A stretch of 64,000 bases of DNA from Hepsetus odoe (lineage: Eukaryota; Chordata; Actinopteri; Characiformes; Hepsetidae): NCBI GenBank assembly GCA_017165825.1, contig CM029370.1, positions 15,504,733 through 15,568,732 of the forward strand. The letters run 5' to 3'. A model generated the notes under the pieces. It made no database searches, had not been told where the DNA came from, and worked only from the letters and a program-made list of their open reading frames with translations. Positions 44,814 through 56,360 of the stretch are shown piece after piece; the first letter of the stretch is position 1; the number at the start of each line of letters is the position of its first letter. The position numbers were made by a program, and so were the translations under genes.

Positions 44814-45724
44814 CACAAACAATTGCTGCAGAGCTTCAGCAGTTGCCAGAACTTCTTGTTCTGTGTGTGCATCTAAGTCGCACATAGTTAAGGATGGGAA
44901 AAACTGTTTCTGATGGCGTTTCCCGCATGTGCCAGCACTCCAGGAGACGGAGCAACCCACTGCTCTGTGTGAGAAAAGTGAAGTTTCATATTGTGGATCA
45001 GCATGCATAACGCATGCCAAACAAGACAGTTATTGGTAAATTGTAGTTCTTGATTCGGTGGCTGTTATATATTTATTTATTAGTAATCATTTACACTTTT
45101 CATCCTCATTTTTCCTATTGTCCCTGCAGACAAGCAGTTACTATTTTTAGGCCACACAAGCAATATCAGCATAATGCTTATAACAGTTCCTGTAGTTTTT
45201 CAGAATGGCCATGTGGTGCAACGAAAAAATATTATAGGAAAGAAGTGCATAATTCTGGTCCTTGGGGCTGATATCCAACGCACTTGAGTAGTTCATCTGT
45301 TCAAATTCAGTAAATGTGGCAACGAACATGTGTCAAATCAGGTTGTGTTTGAACAGGAAATTCACCAAACACTGGTGGCGCCCCTCCCTCCAGAAAGGAA
45401 GCTGTCAGTTTCGGATTTGTAGGAAGTAAGTGCTTTTTCTAAACAAATGTTATACTGCAATCGAAATTCATGTCAGCAAATGTTCAAATATAGGTGCGTC
45501 CATGTCAGCAAAAATAAGAGACACACTTATGACCCTCATAATGCATTTGCTTTCTTTGGTTTGGTTATTTTTTTCATGTTTTATTTTTATTTATTTAGTT
45601 TTTTCTTCCTAATTTGTTTTAGTGTCTAATCAGTGGTAGTATTACATTTGTATAAAAACCAAAGTAATGCAGTGAGGCAGTTTAACAATGGCACTGTATA
45701 TTTGTTTGTGTGATGGTTTTAATT

Positions 45725-45838
45725 TTTTTGCAACCTGTCCTGGGGTTTGTCTATGTTTCACCCTTTGTTTACTGGGTCAGGCTCCAGCACCGCCTGCCAC
45801 CTTAGTCAGGATAAGCAACTGAGACAATGAATGAATAT
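45725..45838 (+). repeat. 3' fragment of a widespread fish repeat
   Basis: CAACCTGTCCTGGGGTTTGT, GGCTCCAGCACCGCCTGCCA and CAGGATAAGCAACTGAGACA followed by ATGAATGAAT match the usual end of a repeat whose 5' half is seen at 62735-63065. Confidence 0.65.
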
Positions 45839-48800
45839 ATATTTTACATCCATAACACACAAAAACAGCACTTTTAGACTCAATCTCCTTTGTACTGTGT
45901 TTAACACATTTGTCATTAAACACACTCCTGTATTGCATCAGATTGGATTATGATTATTGTGAAACACACCTCTAATGATTACACACCCTGTTAAAGCATC
46001 ACAACTGAATGATTCTGCGGCGATGCGGACATTTAAATGACCATGCTGAGGAACACTTGCTGTTTCCAAGCTGTTTCTAAGTGTTCTGTGCCAAACTGTC
46101 CAGGTGAAAATGCTATTAGGAGGCCGTGTTTCCCTTAGAATTAGTTTCACACCAGTTGGTAGACCTTCTGAATGTATTAGCACTGGCTTGCCTACATGGT
46201 GTTTTCCTTATTGTGAGTTTTAATTTTATTATTAAACTATATCACTTATAAAAGGGCAACAATAATGCCATATTCCTAGACAATCAGGGAAGAGTGCTTT
46301 GTTTTTTCTTTGAAAAATATTGAATGGAATTCTTAAAATGGGTTGAGTGTTTTATTTTTGACACAAAAAAGAACAATGTATGGGGAAACAAGCATCAGGT
46401 GGTCAGTTGATCCTTTATCTTTCTCAATATATCAGAAAGGTTTATGCGCTACATGCTTGAAAACATTTGACTCTACTTTACTTGAGATGAAAAATGACCT
46501 TTGGTAAAGAAGCTCATTGGCGAGTAATCAGTGTGTAGCTGTAGTGTGAACAGCTGAGTGTCTAAAGAAGAAAGGACTGAAAGTGGTACAGGGTGAGAGA
46601 GGAGGTCGGTAGGAGAGCAGACCAAACTTTAGAACTGGCCATTTGACCTGAACTCTGCTCCACCAGGGGCTTTAAATCAGGAGAGGCAGCTGAAGACACA
46701 CCCCAAACATCAAACGTTTTGCTTCTCCATGCCCTCTTGTACTGTTTTAATCCTCTTGGGACTTTTGTTGTTGCTTATAGTTCTCCTAATGTTTTGTTTC
46801 TTAATAAAACATCACTTTTCAATTATAATTTTCATTGTGTGAAATTTTATTAAGGCCTTGATTGGGCAAATGAACGCTGAGACACCTATATTAGTGGATT
46901 GCCAGAAAAGGTGCTTGTGCTATATTTTAATTATTTTTTTTATTTAAGATGATTAACATTTAATTGTGCAATTGATTCTGTTTTCAAAGCAGATTAAATT
47001 ATTGGTGAGGGGAAGTATGAAAAAAAGTTCATACATGCCTTCATATACAGTTGTTTCTCAGCCTGGTGGCATCATCACTCTTCCGGTGTCTCCCTGTCAG
47101 TTTCAGAGACGTTAACAGTCACTACAGCAAGATACACACAGTGTGTTCCATAAGTTCACACCACGCAGGCTGACACATTCTCTACACAAGTGCACACAGT
47201 CTGTGTGTGAGACATCCTCACTTATTTTTGTTTTTAATGCCTTTGCGCACACAAAAGAGATCACTCACACTCAGACTATAATCTGCACACTTACAGAGCT
47301 CCATTTGTCAGATTCCTCTGCTCCTAATCAGTACTTTGGCAAAGCCGAGGGCTATGACCTTGGCTTTTTATAGTCTCTTTTTTTCCCCTCTACATCTCTC
47401 TCTCTCTCTCTCTCGCTCACCAGCTACTGCACTCTCTCCCTCTGTGCATCTCCCTCATCTCTTTGCTGCTGCTCTGTCCCTTGTTCACCCTCCTCTGTCT
47501 TCCCAAATGATAATTAGAGTTCTAGCTAGCTCTCTCTCTCCTTCCATCCCTGACATGCACAGACATATACACTGACTCCTCAACTTTTATTTTCTTTTTA
47601 TAGCAAATACATAAGTCACACATGAAAAACACAACAAATAATATTTTGGAGCTCAATTTATAAAATGAAGGTTGATAAGTTTTGCATGATAAAACCATGT
47701 TATGAATTGAATTCATGATCCATTTCCACTGGATTGAGATCCTGAATTTTTTCTTACCATGTCAACGAGTTTTATGATTTTTCTGAAGCAAAGCTTTGAT
47801 AGTTTTCTCTTTGGTGAGAGAACACTATCATTCAGACTTCATCACCAAACCTATTTTCTTTGGATGGAATAAGAAAGATTTGACGTTTTAAGAACGTGTA
47901 CACCTATATATTGACTGAGTTCATGTCCATGTCTCAGCTGGTTGTTTCATGACGTAAATCATGGCATATGGATGATATGGATACCTTGTTTTCTTTTTAG
48001 TAGATGTTGGTGCTGGTTCTCGTTTGGAGTTTATCACAATCTGTGCATTTTCTATTTCCAAGGTGCACCGCATTAACTTTTCCATTCTCACCACTTAAGT
48101 GGTTCACTTGTTTGTTTAAAAAGAAAATACATACATATATATATCTGATCCAAATTTGAACACAAAGTTCACTTTCAGCTAGCATCTTTGACACAGTTTT
48201 AGAATCCTTTTCTTGTTTGCTTTTAATTGCTTCAATGAAAAACTCCCATGTTCAGGGACTTGTTTCCTTTTAGTTAACCGAGTTCAGCCGCTGAAAGATC
48301 TGAGCGTGCTCTTGTGACTAAGTTCTTTTAATTTTTTAGGCTTGTAGCCTGCACTTCTAAAACAGAATCCAGCCCAAGGTGATACTATAATGTTTACTTG
48401 TTTATTTGCTACAAAGTGAAAATCTGATGATGTTTGGAAGAAGTTGTACACACTCAGTCATTGTTGCATCCTCATCATCTCTGTGAGGCTAGGTCTACAG
48501 AGAGAAAGGGGTAGAAAGGAGCTCACACACACACACACACACACAGTAGAGAGGGGAAGGTTATTCTGCACTATTAGTTTGTTTATCTTGCTCTGTCTCC
48601 TCCACTTCCTGCACTGTCTCCATATTTCCTGTGCTTCCTTTAGTTTTCCTTCACTGTGCTGGCAGACACGCAGACACACACACTCACACACAGAACTAGA
48701 CTGTTCTGTCTCCTGGATGATGATGATTGGCTCTTAGAGATCTTTGAGGCTCTGGTCTCAGCCTCAATAATTCAATCTTGAGTACAGAGAGACTACTACA

Positions 48801-49484
48801 CTTTCATTTCTCTCCTTCCACCCTTCTTTCACAAGTCACATCACAACTTTTGATGTAGCCTGGTACAAGCACTTTACAATATAAATTTTGGGTTCAGCAC
48901 ATAAGGCCTGATTGAGTTTAGGGTTGATGCTGATTTTAAAGACCTATATGTTCTGACTTCCAATGCTGACTCAAAACAACATTGTCTGTTGTGATTTTAT
49001 ATTATGTTTTGACTTTGTTTCGAGAGGTTTAGTGAAACCGATTCAAATCATCTCTATTTTAAATGGTGAGATATGACTTTAAATTCTTAGTGGTCATGTT
49101 TTTTTCAACTGTAATTAACAGCAGTATTATAAACATTTTGACTAACAATTCTAATGATCTTAGATTTTCCCTATCATTCTTCTCTTCTTTATTTAAAATT
49201 TTTATTTTCTGTTACATGCAAGCAGACACACACAGCAGACACACACACACACAAGCATGCATAATTGTGGACAGGGCTTCTATTGATTTACTATCAATGA
49301 TGACCACATGCTGTTCTTGTTAACCTGGGTTGACTCAAAACAACAAACACAGACACACAATTTAAAACTAGCTAGAGGTGTGTGTGTGTGTGTCTGTGTG
49401 TCTGTGTGTGTCTATGTACTCATGAGAGTAGACTAATGAAGTTCCTGAACGGAGTTACTTTCTACTAGGGCTGTTTATGACAAT

Positions 49485-49722
49485 ATCTGGCAGCAGTGCC
49501 CTAGTTGTTAGGGATTAGGCCCCATTATCAGAAGGTTGTGGGTTTAAATCCTAGACTAGTAGGTTGCCTTGAGGCCCAAGGTACTGCCCCCATCACTGCT
49601 CTCTGGGTGCTGGAAATGGCTGCCCACTGCTACATTGAATGTGCGTGAGTTAAATGCAGAGAAGCACTTTGCCGTGGGTCACTCTGTGCTGTGTCTTCAC
49701 AATGACAAGTAGTCACTTTCTT
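49485..49722 (+). repeat. SINE family A, old copy, sense
   Basis: Head GGCAGCAGTGCCCTAGTTGT, box-B-like GTGGGTTTAAATCC, body CATCACTGCTCTCTGGGTGC, tail CAATGACAAGTAGTCACTTT. It is complete but diverged by many substitutions from the young copies. Confidence 0.8.
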
Positions 49723-50039
49723 ATTTTCAAAATGTTCTTTAAACAACGAATGTGTGCATTTCACGTACATGCAGTTTGCTAGCAGAGGCGTGTCTGATCA
49801 CTGCAATACAAGTTAAACTAGCGGAGCTGCTTATTATGCAGAGCCAAACAGATTCGAAAGAAGAAATCCAGACACCAGCACCTAAACTGAAAAACATTGT
49901 GCCTTGCTTTATGACAAGAAAAGCAACAGGCAGCAAGACATAACATGCTGTTAAAAAAAAAAAAAGTAAATTAAAATAATAAAAATTGAGTATTCACTCT
50001 CACCAATTTTTTTTTTGTTATTTATTTTTTTTATATAGA

Positions 50040-50118
50040 TTCTTGTTCTAATTAGGGTCGCAGGGGGATGCTGGAGCCTACCCCAGCTCACACAGGGCGA
50101 AAGGAGGGGAAACATAAA
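50040..50118 (-). repeat. Fragment of the 45.7/62.7 kb repeat family
   Basis: GTCGCAGGGGGATGCTGGAG and CTACCCCAGCTCACACAGGG are the reverse reading of the CAGCACC...end region of this family. Confidence 0.6.
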
Positions 50119-50257
50119 GTAGGTGAAACATAAAACTATGGGGGGGAGAAAGGTAACTTAACAGCAGTTTGTAGTCTATTTTTAAATTGATATTGCTAGT
50201 TATAAATGAATGTGAAGATGGCAAGCAAAGTCACACAGCGCTCTTTATTTTTTGGGT

Positions 50258-50452
50258 TAGTGGTGGCCAAGTGGTTAGGTTTTTCCCCTTATGATCAGAG
50301 GGTCGGGAGTTGACAGATACCCTGAAGTATCTTCAAGCAAGGTACCATCCTCAATACTGCTCCCTGGGTGCAGTCTTTGCAGCTCAGTGCCCCTGCTCAT
50401 GGTGTGTGTTTGGATGGATTAAATGTAGTGGACAATAAATAGAATAGAACTG
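50258..50452 (+). repeat. SINE family A, old partial copy, sense
   Basis: GTTAGTGGTGGCCAAGTGGT is the tRNA-like head; GAGCAAG-like AAGCAAGGTACCATCC and TACTGCTCCCTGGGTGCAGT are body words. The tail is lost. Confidence 0.65.
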
Positions 50453-51022
50453 CTAACTGTTCACAGTGTGAGTGCCGGCACAGGAATCTCAGTCATTTCA
50501 TTCAATTGCATTTCCACCTATTCAGTTTTGACCCGCAAACTCAGGCTATGACCCGACAACTATTTTTCTCTATACTGCCAAATCCTGTTAGTTATACATT
50601 GGTTGAGGATCATCCGGGTACGTGCAGGTCAGTTGAATATTGGTGGTTTTCCTCTGGATAATAAGTTATATGGTTCCAATCAAAGTGCAACTGCAGTTGT
50701 CCAGCGGCATACAATTCATTTGTTCACGCTCATTATCCTAAAACTCCACCTCCATCTCCCTTTCTGATTGGATCGTTTTTGTTTTTCCCAACGGTAAACC
50801 ACATCCATGTTCTGCTTTATGTTTTTAATAATGCAGAAAACTTGAACTGGTGACATTTCTGGACTAAAGTGCAGGGTTGTTAGTGCTACATGAAAGAATG
50901 TACTTTTCTAAATTCCTCTGAGAAGAATCCATGACCATAAATAACTGAGAGAGAGGAACTGATTGTTATTTCAGTTATAGTTTTTAAACTTTACAATGAT
51001 CCAGTAGTCTTTTATTAGATAA

Positions 51023-51262
51023 GTGACCTGTTCTTGTCATTGCGAGGTCACAGCACAGCACACAGTGAACCGCAACGAAATTGGACATTTAACCCATGCA
51101 AACACCATGCAGCAGGGGGCAGTTATGAAAGTGCGCGGGGAGCAGTGACAGGGACGGTACCTTGCTCAAGGGTACCTCAGGGCAACCTACTGGTATGGGA
51201 TTTGAACCCACAATCTTCCGATCCTGTGGCCAACTCCCTAACCACTAGGTCACCGCTGCCCC
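51023..51262 (-). repeat. SINE family A copy
   Basis: On the minus strand: GGGGCAGCGGTGACCTAGTG head, box-B-like GGTTCAAATCCC across the middle with small changes, body GAGCAAGGTACCGTCCC, tail CAATGACAAGAACAGG. Intermediate in age between the young pair and the degraded copies. Confidence 0.87.
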
Positions 51263-52579
51263 ACACGTTATACAGGCCTAAAATCTGGCTGAGCCATATT
51301 TATTGTAGTTGCAAAATATCTTTTTATTGTGCCAATGTGCCAACTTTGTAATAACCATTGCCTATAAATGGAACTTTGGGGCAGACAATTTATTTCAGCT
51401 CACAAAACTAAGAGACTAATCTCCACTAATACATCATTGGCTTTGAAGGTAACTTAAACAAAATTGTTGTACTTCAGCTTGTTCTGTTTGTGCAGGATCT
51501 GTAACACATGGTTGATTTCCAGATTAGGCCTGTCACAATCAAAACATCTTAGCTAATAGTTGTAATATAAATAATTTCCATCACCATTTTTGGGTTGTGT
51601 AACTATTACACTTCATACCTTAAGTTGCCATTATCTGACTGACAAAAATCTGTCAGAAATCACAAAAAAATATTTTACATTTTGTTTGTTTTGACAAAAT
51701 TGATCATTTTGACCTATACCTATGGAAAGACAGTCAGCTGTTGATATACCTTCCCATGACTGGCTTAGTCACAACTATGCTATGGTGACCTCAGTAAAAT
51801 GACCCTGAATCTTCATCAGTTACATGAAAGTCCTGTTCATCAGGATACTGAGCAAATTTGTAAGCAAGTCCTAACCTCTGCCTTCTAGATTTTGCAAGCT
51901 TTATGCTGTATGAACTTAACAGCTAGTTGCAAAGAACTGTCAACGATTGATTTGACATCGGAAAACATGTATGATAACTCGCTGCAGGCCTATATACAGA
52001 CTCTCCACCCTATCCCTGAAGGACGTCATTTTTTCCATATTAACGTCTTTCATCATCTGTGTCCCTCAGGGCTTGTGCAGCTGTATGTGTAGTGTGGCTG
52101 TGAGAGAATAAGAGATACAGCGGCATGAAAGATGGAGGAACAGGCATTCGCACGCATCTGTTTTTCTAGAGAATCTGTTTCTTTTGTAGAGGAACCGCAG
52201 CCTGTAAGTAAGGTACCAAAGGGTGACGGAGTGGTGTGTCACTGAGGTTAGGAATACATAGAAGGACATGCTGAATGTGTCCCAAAAGTCCAGTTGCTGG
52301 AATATCTAAATCACAGGAGCATCACCATGCAAAGTAGGGGAGTACACTGAAGACTCTGTTCTGTTACTGCAGTTATTTGCTGAATATTTATTGTTTGCTA
52401 GAATGAATTTATGTATCATATGAGCAACATTATGGCTGTCAAGAAGTATACTGTCAAAAAAAAAAAGCCACATCTGTGGTTTTTGCCAATTTTAGTGCAT
52501 TTTTATTATTAAAAACACATGCACTGCAAGTGAAAATTTTGTTTAAGGTCCCCATCCCCATAATCACTTCTTTAGCCGA

Positions 52580-52620
<41 letters not shown>
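52580..52620. repeat. (TA)n microsatellite
   Basis: About 35 bases of alternating TA followed by ATAATATAAT, able to fold on itself. Confidence 0.93.
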
Positions 52621-52623
<3 letters not shown>

Positions 52624-53632
52624 ATATAATTTAATTTGAAATTCAAACAGAAATTCAACAGATTAGGACAGAATATTATTCATCAAAATTTAAATAAATA
52701 AAATAATTACATTTAAATTTCATTTACAGTTAAATGAATATTTTCTCAAAATAAATAAATGAGAAGAAATGCAGCTCCTTCGTGTTGTTCCGCTGAAAAT
52801 AATATAATCTCCAAAAGGGGGCCCTGCAGAAAAAAAAAGTTTTGGAACCACTGCTGTAAAAGTGTAAAACCTAGTATTTTTCCAAGTATTCCTTTAGGCT
52901 GCAATTGTGATCATTTATTTCTTCGTTTAGTCAGTGCTTTAAATATGTTTACATTTGCTTAAAGCTAAAAGAATTTTAGAGGTGGAGTGGTATCTGATTT
53001 TATGGATTTGGAGGATGATGAAAGAGGGTCTCCAACTAAGAAACCACCTTGTCTCACTGATGAATTCATCAATAAGCCATTCCTGAGTTGAAGTTTTGTA
53101 GAGTGTGGCATATTATTTTTTCCTGGATTAAAGGTACCTATAGAATGGCCTTGCTGATATCAGTTGATTTGTATTGTGAAGGGGCCTCCTCAGTGGCTCT
53201 GAGCAGGCACTGTTGAATTGGCCAAGATTTCAGAGAGTCGTTTGTTTGCTTCCTGCTTTCTGCTTAATGATGGACATTTCTTCTGTTTATGTCCATTGTC
53301 ATGGCAACTCCAAGAAAATGCTATATTCCCGCCTCTCAAATCCATATTACATCAGTGCTCATATGTCTAGTAGTAGGGTGCTCAGTTTTCCTTCCTTATG
53401 TTATTAATTTTGGTGAAAAGGTTTATGGCTTAGTAAGGAACAATTCAGCCTCAGTTGAACATAAGTTTGGTCCTTGGGAGAATCCTGCTGGAGTTTAGTC
53501 CCAGCCTTAATGTGCAGCAGTTGATCCAGTTTATGAAAGTCTTTCAGAGGATTTGAATTCAAGAGCAAGATGGGTTAGATTAGGATTGAAACTAAACTCT
53601 GTAGATGGAAAGTTTTCAGTAGCAAGATGCCA

Positions 53633-53676
53633 CACACACACACATACATACATACATATATACACACACACACATT
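53633..53676. repeat. CA/CATA microsatellite
   Basis: CACACACACACATACATACA followed by ATATA and another CA run; a compound simple repeat. Confidence 0.88.
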
Positions 53677-54760
53677 AGATACTTAGGTATAGGTAAGCAG
53701 TTTGCACAGTCCAAGCAACCGTTAATATTAACCATGTTGCCTGGAACTAGTGTTTTAGGTTCTGAAATTCTTCCGGCTTGTTGGACTCTCTAAGGTGCAA
53801 ATGAGCATTTCACAGCTGTGGGTGTTAAACGACACCAGTGATGTGTAATTTTGAAACTTGTGTTTGCTTCACGGCTTCAGGTTGTCGTTTCATGCACCAT
53901 TATACAGGGCCAGCGATTCTAAATTTATGTGTCATGAGTTCACAAACACAGATGATGGTTTTTTTCTTTGTGTTTTGAGTCCCACTGTCATAGACCCCCT
54001 TCTCTGGATGGCTGATTGTACTTCACAGCTAATTGTCCTTGAGCTGCATCAGGTATATTGGTGGCAGAGAATACCTAAAACTGTGCAGACCCACTGCCCT
54101 GTTACCTTCTCAGCTTCTAAACAAGCCCTACCCAAGCTGAAGTGGGGGTGTTAACGGAGGGAAATCACTAAGATTTAGCAGCCAGTGAGCCTGTAGAACC
54201 AGGGTTAGGAATCAGTGCAGATCAGTGTAGATCTCTGAACACACATTTGAGGTCTACTTTTCTATCCTTCAGCAGCTCTGACGTTTGTGGCATTTTATCT
54301 TTTTTACCCGCATAGATGAGAAGTTTTCCCACTTTCATGTTTCATTGTAGCATCGCTTTATATGCTGAGCCACTTGTGATGTTTTTGACCCTGTTGTTTT
54401 TCTTCCAGAGTAATATGAAAGCAGCAATATGCCATACGATTCAATATCCATAATGTGTTCTTTACCGTCACCATGCAGTTGACTAATTTTTTTTTTTTAC
54501 AGCTGGCTTAAAAAAAAATCTTCCTTACATAAACTCAGTGACCTCTAACAGTTGTGTCCTACAACCACACGCTCTTGTCCACACACTGCAGCTGCTATAA
54601 AATCTGTCTCCCTACCTGGAAAAATCCCTTTTTTTCTGAAGTTGCTGCTCCATCTAGTGGTAATGGCTGTATGTCGCCGTATAGACCTTGTGCTGCATGT
54701 GGCGAAAATGAAATGTCTGTGTGGGTTTGGTGTCGTAACCGATCTCTCTTTCTCTGTCAG

Positions 54761-54872
54761 GTTCGCACTGAACTACTTGAGCGGAAAACTTCATACGCAT
54801 GTACATGCGGCATATTGAGCCCAGGTGGAGTGGAAAGACCGTCAGTCGCAATGCTTATCTGACATTGACTTG
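54761..54872 (+). other. ralgps2: Candidate ralgps2 noncoding leader exon
   Basis: A 112-base segment framed by a strong acceptor (pyrimidine-rich CTCTCTTTCTCTGTCAG ending at 54760) and a strong donor (CTTG|GTAAGTG at 54873). It cannot be coding in the ralgps2 frame, since all three frames lack a continuation into MDVPNG. It holds an ATG at 54799 that stays open to the exon end, so it would start a short uORF. Inclusion in a transcript is inferred from the splice sites only. Confidence 0.5.
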
Positions 54873-54984
54873 GTAAGTGCGTCTGTTAAAGACAGAGACA
54901 TTAGAAGAGTTAAATCTGTGATTAGGATTACAGCTGGAAGAGCTTTAAGCTCAAACAAATTCTCCTCACCACCTGTTACTGACA

Positions 54985-54985
<1 letters not shown>

Positions 54986-55022
<37 letters not shown>
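54986..55022. repeat. (CA)n microsatellite
   Basis: About 37 bases of pure CA, downstream of the candidate leader exon. Confidence 0.94.
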
Positions 55023-55024
<2 letters not shown>

Positions 55025-55189
55025 GTGTTTTTTTGTTACGTTTATCTTTACTTCCCAAATATTGTATGATGCTGAAAAGGTTCTCTAAAGGTTAGAATTT
55101 AGATAGAGTGTTTGTTGCTGGTAAATTTCAGTGTCTTCACATGTGCATGAACAGCTTGTTTCTACACGTTAATTGACATTTTTACTCTT

Positions 55190-55384
55190 ACGGCATTTAG
55201 CAGATGCTTGTATCCAGAGCGACTTCCATGTCCTAATTACAGGCACAGACTTCCTGGAGCAACTCCGGGTTAAGGGTCTTGCTCAGGACCCAATGGTGGT
55301 AGTGTTAGAGGTGGGATCCAAACTTGTGACTGCTTGGTCCATAGATCCATAGGCAAATATCCTACCACTGAACCACCACCACCT
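55190..55384 (-). repeat. SINE family B copy
   Basis: Minus-strand head GGTGGTGGTTCAGTGGTAGG, box-B-like CACAAGTTTGGATCCC, tail GTCGCTCTGGATACAAGCAT and CTGCTAAATGCCG. Same family as 1171-1386 and 11751-11946. Confidence 0.82.
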
Positions 55385-55552
55385 ACAACACATTGGCTGA
55401 AAGACAATATTTTTGCCACAGTACCGACTCATGCTTCCAAACCTGTCCTGCTAAGCCTAGTGGTTCTAGAAAGGGAGAATTCAGTCTCTGCTGTTCCATT
55501 TGAAGGCGATCTGTAAGATTCAGTATTGAAGCAAGTACATGATGAAAGTGAA

Positions 55553-55792
55553 AACGTGAAAGTGACAACCCTTGTCATTGCGAGAGCACAGCACACCTGA
55601 ACCACAACGAAACTGGACCTCTGCTTTTAACCCACCGTGCAGCAGTGGGCAGCTATTGAAAGCGCCTGGGGAGCAGTGACTGGGACGGTACCTTGCTCAG
55701 GGGTACCTCAGGGCAACCTACTTGTGAGGGAATCGAGCCCACAATCTTCCGATGTGGGGGCAACTCCCTGACCACTAGGCCACCGCTGCTTC
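55553..55792 (-). repeat. SINE family A copy
   Basis: Minus-strand head AGCAGCGGTGGCCTAGTGGT, body GAGCAAGGTACC type (here CTGAGCAAGGTACCGTCCC), tail CAATGACAAGGGTTGTCACT with an additional GAAAGTG-type end on the plus strand. Confidence 0.88.
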
Positions 55793-56297
55793 TAAACTCT
55801 ACAGAATAGAGGAAGGAACGTAACAGTAGCTGAAAATCAGATAGAATGCTATTGAATAGGTTAATTAAACTAAATATAAAAATGATAGATAAATGTAGGT
55901 GTTGACTTTAACATTATGGCATACGTAAAACAGTTTCACCATAAAATAAGAGAAACGGAATGCATAATTTCTCTTTTAATAAATGCTTAACAAAATAATT
56001 TTCATATTTTCGTTAAATGAAATGATAAAGTGGAATCATGCCAATGTGTTCTTGTCCTTTTTTTTTTTTTTTTTTTGGAATTTCAAAGCCTGTATTGTCA
56101 TTGATTGATTAAATCAGCAGCCTTATAGCGCCATACAGAGTCCCTGATTACATACGTTACTTACATTTACTTATGTTTTAAAATCAGAAGAGAGTGTGTA
56201 ATCTTTTGACTCCTGGAATGTCCTTCCCTTTTTCTCAACGTTTGTGTATTTGTATGTGTTTGTCTGATAAGATTGCTAAGCAGGCATTCTCCAGCAG

Positions 56298-56345
56298 ATG
56301 AGGATGATGATGATGATGATGATGATGAAAAGGAAGCTACTGTAG
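56298..56345 (+). promoter_or_regulatory. Poly-Met mini-uORF in the ralgps2 leader
   Basis: ATG AGG, then eight ATG codons in a row (56304-56327), then AAA AGG AAG CTA CTG TAG. The stop at 56343-56345 is in frame with, and 12 bases before, the tandem ATG pair at 56358/56361 that starts ralgps2. It arises from a (GAT)n repeat. If the exon acceptor is at or before 56298 (CAG at 56281-56283, 56292-56294 or 56295-56297), the mature leader carries nine in-frame start codons just upstream of the main one. Function is inference. Confidence 0.55.
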
Positions 56346-56360
56346 TACGGTTTGGGAATG

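Larger units (their letters stand above)
24788..54760 (+). other. Putative ralgps2 intron 1, about 30 kb
   Basis: If the island exon at 24.5-24.8 kb and the exon at 54761 belong to one transcript, this is one intron. Apart from the repeats listed separately (SINEs, a hAT fragment, a Tc1 MITE, a deleted Tc1, microsatellites) it is AT-rich, unassigned sequence. I found no nested gene: no open frame here reads as a known cellular protein or has convincing paired splice sites. Stretches without any recognised element are 26450-29280, 29780-31190, 31940-33490, 34700-37320, 40260-41230, 41410-43550, 45840-48520 and 51265-52580. Confidence 0.5.

Noticed and set aside
45938..46183. Minus-strand frame of 81 codons
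   Set aside because: No family recognised; could be conserved noncoding DNA, but nothing in this sequence alone supports it.
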